A stretch of 64,000 nt of DNA from Luteococcus sp052116585 (GTDB lineage: Bacteria; Actinomycetota; Actinomycetes; Propionibacteriales; Propionibacteriaceae), in NCBI RefSeq assembly GCF_052116585.1, contig NZ_JBQKKT010000004.1, forward strand, positions 172,513-236,512, given 5' to 3'. Numbering within the stretch: position 1 is the stretch's first letter; each line of letters begins with the position of its first letter. The position numbers were made by a program, and so were the translations under genes. Below, piece after piece: positions 25,285-33,409 of the stretch. Below the pieces are notes generated by a model. It was not told where the DNA came from. It searched no databases and was given only the letters and a program-made list of their open reading frames with translations.

Positions 25285-25919
25285 CTGCCCCATCCGTGAC
25301 ACCGCACGCCACCCGCGTGATGTACCAAGTGGCCTCGCTGCTGCTCAGCTATCCCGACGAGGAACTCCTGGAGCGCCTGCCGGTGCTGCGCGAGGCGATC
25401 GCCGAGACGCAGTGGAGCCCCTGGTTCGAGGCGACCCTGGCCCACCTGCAGGGGCAGCCGCTGACCGAGTCGCAGAGCTTCCACGTGGCGGAGTTCGACA
25501 TCTCGCGTCGCCATGCCCTGCACCTGTCCTACTGGACCGACGGCGACACCCGGCGTCGCGGCGAGGTGCTGGCCGGCATCAAGCAGATCTACCGCGACTC
25601 CGGGCTGCTGGTGGACCTGGCCGGGGAGTTGCCCGACCACCTGCCCCTGGTGCTCGAGTTCGCCGCCCTGGGCGATCCGGAGCGCGGCACCGAGCTGCTC
25701 ACCCGTTACCGGCCGAGCCTGGAGCTGCTGCGGATGCAGCTGGAACGCGACGAGCTTCCCCAGGCTGGCATCCTGCAGGCCATCTGCGCCACCCTGCCGG
25801 GGCGCTCGCCCAGCACCCGCGCCGAGGTGCAGGCCATGGTCGACGCGGCGATGCCGACGGAGAACGTCGGTCTCGAAGGCTACGGCGGACCCCAATTCGT
25901 GGAACTGGAAAGGCGATGA
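25281..25919 (+). CDS. narJ: Nitrate reductase molybdenum cofactor assembly chaperone
   Basis: A 212-residue member of the NarJ/TorD chaperone family. It binds the NarG N-terminus and holds it until the Mo cofactor and FS0 cluster are inserted. The protein is all-helical, with the family pattern LLSYPDEELLERLP near the N-terminus and FDISRRHALHLSYWTDGDTRRRGE in the middle. It overlaps narH by four bases (ATGA) and narI by four bases. Confidence 0.93.
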   Translation: MTAPSVTPHATRVMYQVASLLLSYPDEELLERLPVLREAIAETQWSPWFEATLAHLQGQPLTESQSFHVAEFDISRRHALHLSYWTDGDTRRRGEVLAGIKQIYRDSGLLVDLAGELPDHLPLVLEFAALGDPERGTELLTRYRPSLELLRMQLERDELPQAGILQAICATLPGRSPSTRAEVQAMVDAAMPTENVGLEGYGGPQFVELERR

Positions 25920-26689
25920 GCACCATGGACACCTTCCTGTGGGGGATGCTCCCCTACGCCTGCGTGACGTTGTTGATCGGCGGCACCATCTGGCGCTACA
26001 AGTACGACCAGTTCGGGTGGACCACCCGCAGCTCGCAGCTCTACGAGAGCAAGCTGCTCAAGATCGCCTCGCCGCTGTTCCACTTCGGCATCATCTTCGT
26101 CGCGATCGGCCACTTCATGGGGCTGGTGGTCCCCAAGGCCTGGACCGACGCGGTCGGCATCAGCCAGCACACCTACCACCTGGTGGCCCTGGGTGGTGGC
26201 CTGGCCGCCGGCCTCGCCACCCTGCTGGGCCTGGTGATCCTGATCTGGCGTCGTCGCACCACCGGTGAGGTCTTCAGCGCCACCACCGTCAACGACAAGA
26301 TCATGTACATCTTCCTGACGGCCGCCATCGTGCTGGGCATCTGCGCCACGCTCTTCGGCAACCGGATGCCCAATGGTGAGGAGCACAACTACCGCGAGAC
26401 GATCTCGCCGTGGTTCCGCTCGCTGTTCACCTTCCAGCCCGACGTGGAGGCCATGACCGGCGCGCCGCTGGTCTTCCACCTGCACGTGCTGGGCGGCCTG
26501 CTGCTGTTCGCCATCTGGCCCTTCACCCGCCTGGTGCATGCCTTCACCGCACCGCTGCACTACCTCTTCCGGCCCTACATCGTCTACCGTTCCCGCGACG
26601 CCCACGAGACCCCGTCCAGTCAGGGCACCGGCAGCCGACGCGGCTGGGACCCCATCGGGACCTCAGACCGGGAGCGCAGCAGGCGCTGA
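25916..26689 (+). CDS. narI: Respiratory nitrate reductase gamma subunit
   Basis: A 257-residue membrane cytochrome b subunit that oxidises quinol and passes electrons to NarH. Five membrane helices are visible. The heme-ligand histidines fall in FHFGIIFVAIGHFMGL and in the C-terminal FHLHVLGGLLLFAIWPFTRLVH segment. A hydrophilic C-terminal tail of about 35 residues is longer than in E. coli NarI. An ATG nine bases downstream (25925) is an alternative start. Confidence 0.94.
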   Translation: MSTMDTFLWGMLPYACVTLLIGGTIWRYKYDQFGWTTRSSQLYESKLLKIASPLFHFGIIFVAIGHFMGLVVPKAWTDAVGISQHTYHLVALGGGLAAGLATLLGLVILIWRRRTTGEVFSATTVNDKIMYIFLTAAIVLGICATLFGNRMPNGEEHNYRETISPWFRSLFTFQPDVEAMTGAPLVFHLHVLGGLLLFAIWPFTRLVHAFTAPLHYLFRPYIVYRSRDAHETPSSQGTGSRRGWDPIGTSDRERSRR

Positions 26690-26725
26690 GCCTCCCTCCC
26701 CTTTGATGACCACATCCACACCACT

Positions 26726-26757
26726 CTCGGGCGCCGGCAGACTCGTCGGCGCCCGAG
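26726..26757 (+). terminator. Hairpin between narI and narK1 (attenuator or processing site)
   Basis: CTCGGGCGCCG and its complement form an 11-bp stem with a 10-nt loop, 22 bases before the narK1 GTG, with no T-run after it. It may partly terminate or shield the narGHJI message rather than end the operon. Confidence 0.5.
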
Positions 26758-26779
26758 TCATGAGAACACTGGAGCATCC

Positions 26780-28081
26780 GTGACATCCACCGTCCCTGCC
26801 GGTTCGCCGGCCGCCCAGCCCCACACGGGCGAGGCACCGGGCTCGACCGCAGTCCTGACCCTGTCCACCATCGCCTTCACCGTGATGTTCGCGGTGTGGT
26901 TGATGTTCGGCATCCTGGGCAAACCGATCCAGAAGGAGTTCGGACTCACCGACGTGCAGTTGTCCTGGATCAGCGCCGTCGCCATCCTCAATGGATCGAT
27001 GTGGCGCCTGCCCGCCGGCATGATCACCGACCGCATCGGTGGCCGCAAGGTGACCTCGGCCATCCTCGGCTTCTCGGCCGTCGCCTCCTTCGCGGTGGCC
27101 TTCGCGAACAGTTACCACATGCTGCTGGTGCTGGCCTTCCTGGTCGGCTTTGCCGGCAACTCCTTCTCGGTGGGCGTGGCGTGGAACTCCGCCTGGTTCA
27201 CGAACAACCGCAAGGGATTCGCACTGGGCCTGTTCGGCGCTGGCAACGTCGGCGCCTCGGTGACCAAGTTCATCGGCCCACCCCTGATCGCCGCCACCGC
27301 CGGTGCCACCTGGTTCGGTGTCATCGAGGGCGGATGGCGCCTGATCCCCGTCATCTACTCCGCCCTGCTCATCCTGCTGCTGGTGCTGGTGCTGGTCGGC
27401 ACCCCGCGCCAGGACCGAATGCCCGGTGCCACGAAGACCACCGCCCAGATGCTGGCTCCGCTCAAGGAACTGCGAGTCTGGCGTTTCAGCCTGTACTACG
27501 TGGCGGTCTTCGGCGCCTACGTGGCGCTGTCGGCTTGGCTGCCGAAGTACTACATGGACGTCTTTGGCGTCTCGCTCACCAAGGCCGGTCTGCTGACCGC
27601 ACTGTTCATCTTCCCCGCCTCGCTGCTGCGCCCGGTGGGTGGCTGGTTCAGTGACACCTTCGGCCCTCGCAAGGGCATGTACTTCACCTTCACCGTGATG
27701 CTCGCCAGCAGCGCGCTGCTGTCGATCCCGAATCTGCTTGGCGTGGGGCTGTTCACCCTGGTGATCTTCGCCCTGGGGTGTGCCATGGGCATCGGCAAGG
27801 CCGCGGTCTACAAGCACATTCCCGACTACTTCCCGGACAATGTCGGTTCCGTGGGCGGTCTGGTGGGCATGCTCGGTGGTCTGGGCGGCTTCTTCCTGCC
27901 CCCGCTGTTCGCCTACGCGCAGCAATGGACCGGCGCCCCCACCAGCACCTTCGCCGTGTTGTTCATGCTGACCCTGGTCTGCATGCTCTGGATGCACCTG
28001 ACCATCCACGCCATGCTCCACAAGCAGGCCCCGCACCTGTCCGACCATTTCGACGCCCCGTCATTCACCAAGGAGAAGTGA
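26780..28081 (+). CDS. narK1: Nitrate/nitrite transporter, NarK1-type MFS protein
   Basis: A 433-residue MFS permease with twelve membrane segments. Two glycine-rich nitrate signatures are present: GFAGNSFSVGVAWNSAWFTNNRKGFALGLFGAGNVGAS in the first half and the VGSVGGLVGMLGGLGGF segment in the second. This divergent form resembles the proton-coupled nitrate importer (NarK1 class). The start is a GTG with a CTGGAG element. It ends in TGATG, so the next transporter starts inside its stop. Confidence 0.88.
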   Translation: MTSTVPAGSPAAQPHTGEAPGSTAVLTLSTIAFTVMFAVWLMFGILGKPIQKEFGLTDVQLSWISAVAILNGSMWRLPAGMITDRIGGRKVTSAILGFSAVASFAVAFANSYHMLLVLAFLVGFAGNSFSVGVAWNSAWFTNNRKGFALGLFGAGNVGASVTKFIGPPLIAATAGATWFGVIEGGWRLIPVIYSALLILLLVLVLVGTPRQDRMPGATKTTAQMLAPLKELRVWRFSLYYVAVFGAYVALSAWLPKYYMDVFGVSLTKAGLLTALFIFPASLLRPVGGWFSDTFGPRKGMYFTFTVMLASSALLSIPNLLGVGLFTLVIFALGCAMGIGKAAVYKHIPDYFPDNVGSVGGLVGMLGGLGGFFLPPLFAYAQQWTGAPTSTFAVLFMLTLVCMLWMHLTIHAMLHKQAPHLSDHFDAPSFTKEK

Positions 28082-29448
28082 TGAGTTCCACCACAGACAG
28101 CCGCACCGGCGGCGAATGGCTGCAGAACTGGAATCCTGAGGACGAGGTCACGTGGGACAAGCCGCTGGCCTGGCGCACCCTGTGGATCACCACTTTTGCC
28201 CTGACCCTGTGCTTCGTCGCCTGGTTCCTGCCCAGTGCGCTGATCCCCAAGCTGAACTCGATCGGGTTCAGCTTCACCAAGAGCCAGCTCTACTGGCTGG
28301 CGGCGATGCCCGGTCTGTCCGCCGGCATCACCCGACTGATCTGGATGATCCTGCCTCCCATCCTGGGGACGCGGAAGATGGTCGCCCTGACCACCGCCTT
28401 GCTCGCCGTGCCGGTGATCGGCTGGGGCTTCGCGGTGCAGGACTCCAGCACCTCCTACCCCGTGATGCTCCTGCTGGCCTTCCTGGCCGGCATCGGAGGC
28501 GGCGCCTTCAGTGGCTTCATGCCCTCCACCTCGTACTTCTTCCCCAAGCGCATGTCCGGCACGGCGCTGGGCCTGCAGGCCGGCATCGGCAACTTCGGTG
28601 TTTCGCTGGTGCAGCTGCTGACCCCGGTCTTCGTGGGCATGGGCGCGCTGGCGGTGGTCGGTGAGTCGCAGGAGCTGAAGTCGAAGACGGGGGCGGTCAC
28701 CGAGGTCTGGTACCAGAATGCGGCCTTCATCTGGGTGCCCTTCATCATCATCGGCGCCCTGGCTGCCTGGTTCCTGCTGAAGTCGGTGCCGATCAAGGCC
28801 AACATCAAGCAGCAGTTCGACATCTTCTCCAACCAGGACACCTGGTGGATGACCCTGCTCTACATCATGACCTTCGGCACCTTCGCCGGGCTTTCTGCCC
28901 AGTTCGGTCTGCTGATGAACCAGCTCTACGGCGCCACGGGCAGCGCCGCCGAGGTAGCGGGCTACGTCCCGGTCGACGCGGTGAAGTATGTCTTCCTCGG
29001 CCCGCTCGTCGGTGCCGGTGCCCGCGTGCTGTTCTCGCCGCTCACCGACAAGATGGGCGGTGCCATCTGGACCCTGATCTCGGGCATCGGACTGATCGCC
29101 TCCATCGCCTGGACGATGACGGCACTGGACCCTGACCACACGTCGGCGGCCACCATGCAGTCGGACTTCAAGACCTTCCTGTGGGGCATGCTGGCGATCT
29201 TCCTGTTCTCGGGCATCGGCAATGCCTCCACCTTCAAGCAGATGCCGATGATCTTCGAGCCGCGTCAGGCCGGCGGAGTGATCGGGTGGACCGCTGCCAT
29301 CGCCGCCTTCGGCCCCTTCCTGTTCGGAATCGGCCTGAGCATGATGCCGGCCACCACCTTCTACGCGATCGGCCTCGTCTTCGCCGTCGTGTGCGTGGTG
29401 ATCACCTGGGTGCGCTACGCCCGGCCGGGAGCTCCCAAGCCCAGCTGA
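28081..29448 (+). CDS. narK2: Nitrate/nitrite antiporter, NarK2-type MFS protein
   Basis: A 455-residue MFS permease of the E. coli NarK type. The first nitrate signature is AGIGGGAFSGFMPSTSYFFPKRMSGTALGLQAGIGNFGVS; the second is GNASTFKQMPMIFEPRQAGGVIGWTAA. An N-terminal WLQNWNPEDEVTWD segment is typical of this group. A nitrate-in/nitrite-out exchange role is expected. It follows narK1 with a one-base overlap, a two-gene version of the NarK1-NarK2 fusion known in Paracoccus. Confidence 0.9.
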   Translation: MSSTTDSRTGGEWLQNWNPEDEVTWDKPLAWRTLWITTFALTLCFVAWFLPSALIPKLNSIGFSFTKSQLYWLAAMPGLSAGITRLIWMILPPILGTRKMVALTTALLAVPVIGWGFAVQDSSTSYPVMLLLAFLAGIGGGAFSGFMPSTSYFFPKRMSGTALGLQAGIGNFGVSLVQLLTPVFVGMGALAVVGESQELKSKTGAVTEVWYQNAAFIWVPFIIIGALAAWFLLKSVPIKANIKQQFDIFSNQDTWWMTLLYIMTFGTFAGLSAQFGLLMNQLYGATGSAAEVAGYVPVDAVKYVFLGPLVGAGARVLFSPLTDKMGGAIWTLISGIGLIASIAWTMTALDPDHTSAATMQSDFKTFLWGMLAIFLFSGIGNASTFKQMPMIFEPRQAGGVIGWTAAIAAFGPFLFGIGLSMMPATTFYAIGLVFAVVCVVITWVRYARPGAPKPS

Positions 29449-29471
29449 GCCCGCCTCGTCTGCAACCTCCG

Positions 29472-29506
29472 ACTGCCCCGCACCTGCCCGTCAGGTGCGG
29501 GGCAGT
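29472..29506 (+). terminator. Terminator of the nar operon
   Basis: A perfect 15-bp stem (ACTGCCCCGCACCTG and complement) with a 5-nt loop, 23 bases behind the narK2 stop, followed by CCGTTGTG. Confidence 0.78.
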
Positions 29507-29543
29507 CCGTTGTGCCGCCGTAGGACCCCGGATGCGCGACATC

Positions 29544-29549
29544 TAGGCT
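29544..29549 (+). promoter_or_regulatory. -10 element of moeA
   Basis: TAGGCT, 6 nt before the ATG at 29556. Confidence 0.6.
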
Positions 29550-29555
29550 TGCGGC

Positions 29556-30785
29556 ATGGCCCTGGCACCCCAATCCACCGCAAGTGTGAGCATCGAGGAG
29601 CACCGCGCCCAGCTACGTCAGCTGGTCTCGGCGCTGCCCGTGGTCGAGTTGCCGCTGCGGGACTGCGCCGGGTTGTGTCTGGCTCGCGACGTGGCGGCCA
29701 GCGTCGCGGTCCCGGCCTTCGACTGTTCGGCCATGGACGGCTTCGCGATGCGCTCCGGGGACCTGCGCTCGCTGCCCTGCACACTCACCGTTCACGGTGA
29801 GGTGCCTGCAGGCCGCGCCCCCATCACTCCCCCGCCCGGTGCCGCGGTGCGGATCATGACCGGCGCCAGGATCCCCGATGGCTGTGATGTCGTCATCCCC
29901 GTCGAGCAAACCGACGCCGAGCCCGGCGAGGGGCCGGTCCCCGTCACCGTCACCGTCCGACAGCACGACGTCCGCAGTCACATCCGACGGGCTGGCGAGG
30001 ACGTTGCATCCGACGACGTCGTGCTCACGGCGGGAACCTTGCTGGACGCCACGCACCTGGCCGCGGCCGCTGCCACCGGCCATGCGATGCTGCCGGTTCG
30101 TCGGCGCCCACGGGTACTGGTGGTGACCACCGGCGACGAGCTGGCCACCCCCGGGCAGCCCTTGGGCCCGGCCCAGATCCCCGACTCCAACTCGGTGCTG
30201 GTGGCTGCCACCATCGCCCAGCTGGGCGGTGAGGTGATGGCAGTGCGTCACGCCGGGGACAGCGCCGCCCTGCTCGAGCAGGCGCTGGGCACCACGCAGG
30301 GCACGGCCGACCTGGTGGTGACCACGGGTGGGGTCTCCGTGGGTTCCCACGACGTGGTGCAGTCCTGGGCTGCACACTCCCCCCGCGCACACCTCACGTT
30401 GGGCCATGTCGCGATGCAGCCGGGCCGCCCCCAGGGATGGGGCCACGTCGAGCTGGACGGAGAACTGGTTCCTGTTGTCGCCCTGCCGGGAAACCCGGTG
30501 GCGGTGCATGTGGGGCTCCACCTGTTCGTCCGAGCCGCCCTCGATGCCCTGCAGGGGCAGGCGGATTCCCGACGCTGGCTGACCTGTGTGGCCGGCACCG
30601 ACCTCGGCACCAAGCCGGGGCGCACCAGGCTGGTCGACGTGGAGCTGCGCGACGGGGTCGCCCTGCCCGCACCCGGCGGGCACGGCTCCCACCGGATCGG
30701 GACGCTGCACCGTGCCGACGGCCTGGCCGCGGTCACCGAACCGGTCAAGGCCGGCGACGAACTACGGGTACTGCTGACCAGGTGA
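29556..30785 (+). CDS. moeA: Molybdopterin molybdotransferase MoeA
   Basis: A 409-residue MoeA, which inserts molybdate into adenylylated molybdopterin. Family motifs are present: FDCSAMDGFAMRSGDL near residue 50, GAAVRIMTGARIPDGCDVVIPVEQT, the molybdopterin-binding TTGGVSVGSHDVV (with Ser in place of the usual Asp-containing GDYD form), and VVALPGNPVAVHVGLHLFV. It has its own promoter directly behind the nar terminator. Confidence 0.93.
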   Translation: MALAPQSTASVSIEEHRAQLRQLVSALPVVELPLRDCAGLCLARDVAASVAVPAFDCSAMDGFAMRSGDLRSLPCTLTVHGEVPAGRAPITPPPGAAVRIMTGARIPDGCDVVIPVEQTDAEPGEGPVPVTVTVRQHDVRSHIRRAGEDVASDDVVLTAGTLLDATHLAAAAATGHAMLPVRRRPRVLVVTTGDELATPGQPLGPAQIPDSNSVLVAATIAQLGGEVMAVRHAGDSAALLEQALGTTQGTADLVVTTGGVSVGSHDVVQSWAAHSPRAHLTLGHVAMQPGRPQGWGHVELDGELVPVVALPGNPVAVHVGLHLFVRAALDALQGQADSRRWLTCVAGTDLGTKPGRTRLVDVELRDGVALPAPGGHGSHRIGTLHRADGLAAVTEPVKAGDELRVLLTR

Positions 30786-30814
30786 CCCCACTGGGGCCGG
30801 GGCCAGAGGGTGGC

Positions 30815-31543
30815 TCACAGCACCAGCGTCAGGGTGATGGCGGTCACCAAGGCGTTGTTGGCACAGTGCGCCAGCAGGCTCGCCCACAGCGTCTGGTGCC
30901 ACACGCGCAGCAGTCCCAGCGCAAACCCCAACGGCAGGACATAGCAGATGACCTGCGGCGAGACGTGCACCAGCGCGAAGACCACGCCGCTGCCCAGCAC
31001 CGCCAGCCAGGCGCCACAGCGGGCCCGGATGGCATCCAGCAGCATCCGACGAAACAGGATCTCCTCCATCAGGGGGCCCAGCACCACCAGGGCAAGGACC
31101 GTCATCGCCAGGAGCAGCGGGCGATCACCCAGGCCCTCCAGACTGCTGCCCGAGGCCCGCTCGGCGTCATTGGTGGGTGCCAGCCCGAACCACGGCCCCA
31201 CCGTGGCCGCGAAGAGCGCTGATCCCAGCAGCATCACGGGAAGCTCCCAGCACAGGTGCCACAGACTGCGGCGAGCAGGAGTGAAGCCCAGCTCCCGCCA
31301 CCCCCATCGCAAGCGCGTGTGCACCAGCCAGTACAACCCGGCAGCCATCACCAGCACGGCGACGGACATCGCGAAGGGCAGCAGCTGACGCGCCACCCCG
31401 AAGCGTCGCGCCAGCAACAAGCCGCCGACCAGTACGCCCACCGGCACGACCAGACCGAACGCGAAGGCGGCCAGCACGTCCCGCCATGCCGGAACCGGCA
31501 AACGTGTCTGCGTGGACGGGTGAGTCGGACTGGTCACGATCAT
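30815..31543 (-). CDS. CPBP family intramembrane metalloprotease
   Basis: A 242-residue membrane protein of the CAAX-protease/bacteriocin-processing (CPBP, ABI) family with about eight hydrophobic segments. The catalytic motifs are PLMEEILFRRMLL (EExxxR), FALVHVSPQ and a terminal AHCANNAL. Substrates of such proteins are mostly unknown, and nothing ties it to the surrounding molybdenum genes. TAGGGT lies 7 nt before the ATG at 31543. Confidence 0.83.
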   Translation of the reverse strand: MIVTSPTHPSTQTRLPVPAWRDVLAAFAFGLVVPVGVLVGGLLLARRFGVARQLLPFAMSVAVLVMAAGLYWLVHTRLRWGWRELGFTPARRSLWHLCWELPVMLLGSALFAATVGPWFGLAPTNDAERASGSSLEGLGDRPLLLAMTVLALVVLGPLMEEILFRRMLLDAIRARCGAWLAVLGSGVVFALVHVSPQVICYVLPLGFALGLLRVWHQTLWASLLAHCANNALVTAITLTLVL

Positions 31544-31550
31544 GACGCCC

Positions 31551-31556
31551 ACCCTA
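31551..31556 (-). promoter_or_regulatory. -10 element of the CPBP protease gene
   Basis: TAGGGT (minus strand), 7 nt before the ATG at 31543. Confidence 0.55.
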
Positions 31557-31620
31557 TGAAGGGCACCCCGCCCCTCGCCTCGGGCGATCGGAGGCTGCCG
31601 CCCCGACGCGGGTCGCCACC

Positions 31621-31644
31621 GCACCCCTTCCAAGGTCGGGGTGC
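31621..31644 (-). terminator. Possible terminator of the moaA-moaD operon
   Basis: GCACCCC and GGGGTGC pair over a 10-nt loop, 34 bases behind the moaD stop on the minus strand. The stem is short (7 bp) and there is no T-run. Confidence 0.4.
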
Positions 31645-31677
31645 TTGGCCCGGGTGGATCGGCCCGAGCGGAGTGGA

Positions 31678-31911
31678 TCAGCCGCCGGTGAAGGGAGGCA
31701 GGACGTCCACCACCTCGGCCTGCTGCGGCCAGGCGGCATCGCCGGGCAGCGCAGCCCCGTCGGCCAGGAAGGAGCACCGCTCCAGCACCGTCGCGGCCCC
31801 CGGACGCAGCTGCGCCAAGACCTCCCTGACGGTGCCCTGCTGGGCCTGCTGCACGCTCTCCTCGGTCACTCCTGCGGCATGCGCGGCACCGGCAAACCAA
31901 CGAATCTGCAT
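31678..31911 (-). CDS. moaD: MoaD/ThiS-family sulfur carrier (molybdopterin synthase small subunit)
   Basis: A 77-residue ubiquitin-fold protein ending in the required Gly-Gly (LPPFTGG), which is thiocarboxylated to donate sulfur to precursor Z. The start MQIRWFAGAAHAAG matches the beginning of MoaD proteins. It begins one base after the moaA stop, so the two are cotranscribed. The function in molybdopterin rather than thiamine synthesis follows from the moaA, moaE and moeB neighbours. Confidence 0.85.
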   Translation of the reverse strand: MQIRWFAGAAHAAGVTEESVQQAQQGTVREVLAQLRPGAATVLERCSFLADGAALPGDAAWPQQAEVVDVLPPFTGG

Positions 31912-31912
31912 C

Positions 31913-32932
31913 TCAGCCTCCAATGGCATTCATGGGACGTTCGGGTTGGATGAAGTGCAGGCCGAAGCCGCCGGCATCGCTGCCATGGGCCCGCGGCTTG
32001 GCCCACATCGTCTCGGCCCACACCTGGGCGATCTCCTCGTCGCTCGCGCCGGAGCGCAGGGGGGTGCGCAGGTCGGTCTCCCGTTGTGAGAACAGGCACG
32101 AGCGCAACTGGCCGTCGGCGCTGATGCGGGTGCGGTCACAGGCCGCGCAGAAGGGTTCGGTGACCGATGCGACGATCCCCACCGTGCCGAGGGTGGCTCC
32201 CTGGGCGGAGAGCACCTCCCACCGCTGGGCCGGCGCCGGGCCGCGTCCGGGCAGTTCGCGCAGCCGATGACGCTGCTCGATGATGCCGCGGATGTCGGCG
32301 GCAGAGATCAGGTTCTCCCGTGCCCAGTCGCGCGTGGCGCCGATCGGCATCTGTTCGATGAAGCGCAGCTCGGAGCCCTCGGCCAGGCAGAAGTCCAGCA
32401 GGTCGTGCAGCTCGTGGTCATTGATTCCGGCGAGCAGCACAGAATTGATCTTGACCGGGTTGAGCCCGGCCTCGACGGCGCCCCGAATGCCGTCCAGGAC
32501 CCGCTGCAGACCGTCACGCCGCGTCATGGCTGCGTAGGTCTCGGGATGCACGGTGTCGAGCGAGACGTTCACCCGGTGCAGGCCGGCACTGGCCAGCGCC
32601 TTGGCCTTCTCGGCCAGCCCGATGCCATTGGTGGTCAGCGCGATCTCCACGTCGGGGTGGGCCACGGCGATGGCCCGGATGATCTGGTCCAGGTCCGGTC
32701 TGGTCAGCGGCTCCCCACCGGTCAACCTGATCTTGGTGACGCCCAGCTGGCTGATGCCGATGTGGGCCAGACGAGCCAGCTCGTCGACCGACAGGATCGT
32801 GGCACGGGGCAACCAGGTCACCCCGGTGGCGGGCAGGCAGTAGGTGCAACGCAGGTTGCACACGTCGGTGACCGACAGGCGCAGGTCCGTTGCCGTGCGC
32901 CCGAAGCGGTCCACCAGCTGCCGAGAAGTCAC
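31913..32932 (-). CDS. moaA: GTP 3',8-cyclase MoaA
   Basis: A 339-residue radical-SAM enzyme, first step of molybdopterin synthesis from GTP. The N-terminal cluster motif is CNLRCTYC (C25, C29, C32), with the SAM-binding TGGEPLTRPDL. The C-terminal cluster is in FCAACDRTRISADGQLRSCLF. The C-terminus ends in Gly-Gly (NAIGG), as required for MoaA activity. GTG at 32932 is chosen because TAGCAT ends 7 nt upstream. The ATG at 32941 overlaps that hexamer. Confidence 0.92.
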   Translation of the reverse strand: MTSRQLVDRFGRTATDLRLSVTDVCNLRCTYCLPATGVTWLPRATILSVDELARLAHIGISQLGVTKIRLTGGEPLTRPDLDQIIRAIAVAHPDVEIALTTNGIGLAEKAKALASAGLHRVNVSLDTVHPETYAAMTRRDGLQRVLDGIRGAVEAGLNPVKINSVLLAGINDHELHDLLDFCLAEGSELRFIEQMPIGATRDWARENLISAADIRGIIEQRHRLRELPGRGPAPAQRWEVLSAQGATLGTVGIVASVTEPFCAACDRTRISADGQLRSCLFSQRETDLRTPLRSGASDEEIAQVWAETMWAKPRAHGSDAGGFGLHFIQPERPMNAIGG

Positions 32933-32939
32933 GAGCCAC

Positions 32940-32945
32940 ATGCTA
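32940..32945 (-). promoter_or_regulatory. -10 element of moaA-moaD
   Basis: TAGCAT (minus strand), 7 nt before the GTG at 32932. Confidence 0.55.
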
Positions 32946-32978
32946 CGGCCCATTCCGTGTTTTGTCGGATCGGGCCGC

Positions 32979-32984
32979 TAGGGT
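32979..32984 (+). promoter_or_regulatory. -10 element of moaE
   Basis: TAGGGT, 7 nt before the ATG at 32992; divergent from the moaA promoter 34 bases away. Confidence 0.6.
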
Positions 32985-32991
32985 TTGGACC

Positions 32992-33408
32992 ATGCCCCAT
33001 GCTGCCGTGCTCGATACCGCGCTGGATCCTCGCCGGGCCCGCGATGCCGTGATGACCAGTACCGATGGCGCCTGCGTCCTGTTCGAGGGCGTGGTGCGCA
33101 ACCATGACCACGGACGTGAGGTGACCGCGCTGGCCTACAGCGCCCACCCCGACGCCGCCCGAGCCATGGAGACCGTGGTGCGAGAGGTGGAAGAGGAATT
33201 CCAGGTGACCGCCTTCGCCGAGCACCGCGTCGGAGACCTGGTGATCGGCGACGTGGCGCTGGTGGCGGCCTGCTCCAGCGCCCACCGGGCGCAGGCCTTC
33301 ACCGCCTGCGGGGCCCTGGTGGACCGGATCAAGGAACGCGTCCCGGTCTGGAAGAACCAGCACTTCGGCGACGGCAGCAGTGAATGGGTGGGGCTGGGTG
33401 ACTGCTGA
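32992..33408 (+). CDS. moaE: Molybdopterin synthase catalytic subunit MoaE
   Basis: A 138-residue MoaE, the large subunit of molybdopterin synthase, which moves sulfur from MoaD to cyclic pyranopterin monophosphate. Conserved segments are CVLFEGVVRNHDHGREVTAL, SSAHRAQAF and RIKERVPVWKNQHF with the catalytic lysines. It is followed one base later by the MoeB/ThiF-type gene. Confidence 0.93.
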   Translation: MPHAAVLDTALDPRRARDAVMTSTDGACVLFEGVVRNHDHGREVTALAYSAHPDAARAMETVVREVEEEFQVTAFAEHRVGDLVIGDVALVAACSSAHRAQAFTACGALVDRIKERVPVWKNQHFGDGSSEWVGLGDC

Positions 33409-33409
33409 C

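Noticed and set aside
29472..29506. Riboswitch or molybdenum-cofactor RNA motif before moeA
   Set aside because: It is a simple perfect hairpin directly behind narK2, and the moeA promoter lies after it, so a terminator explains it fully.
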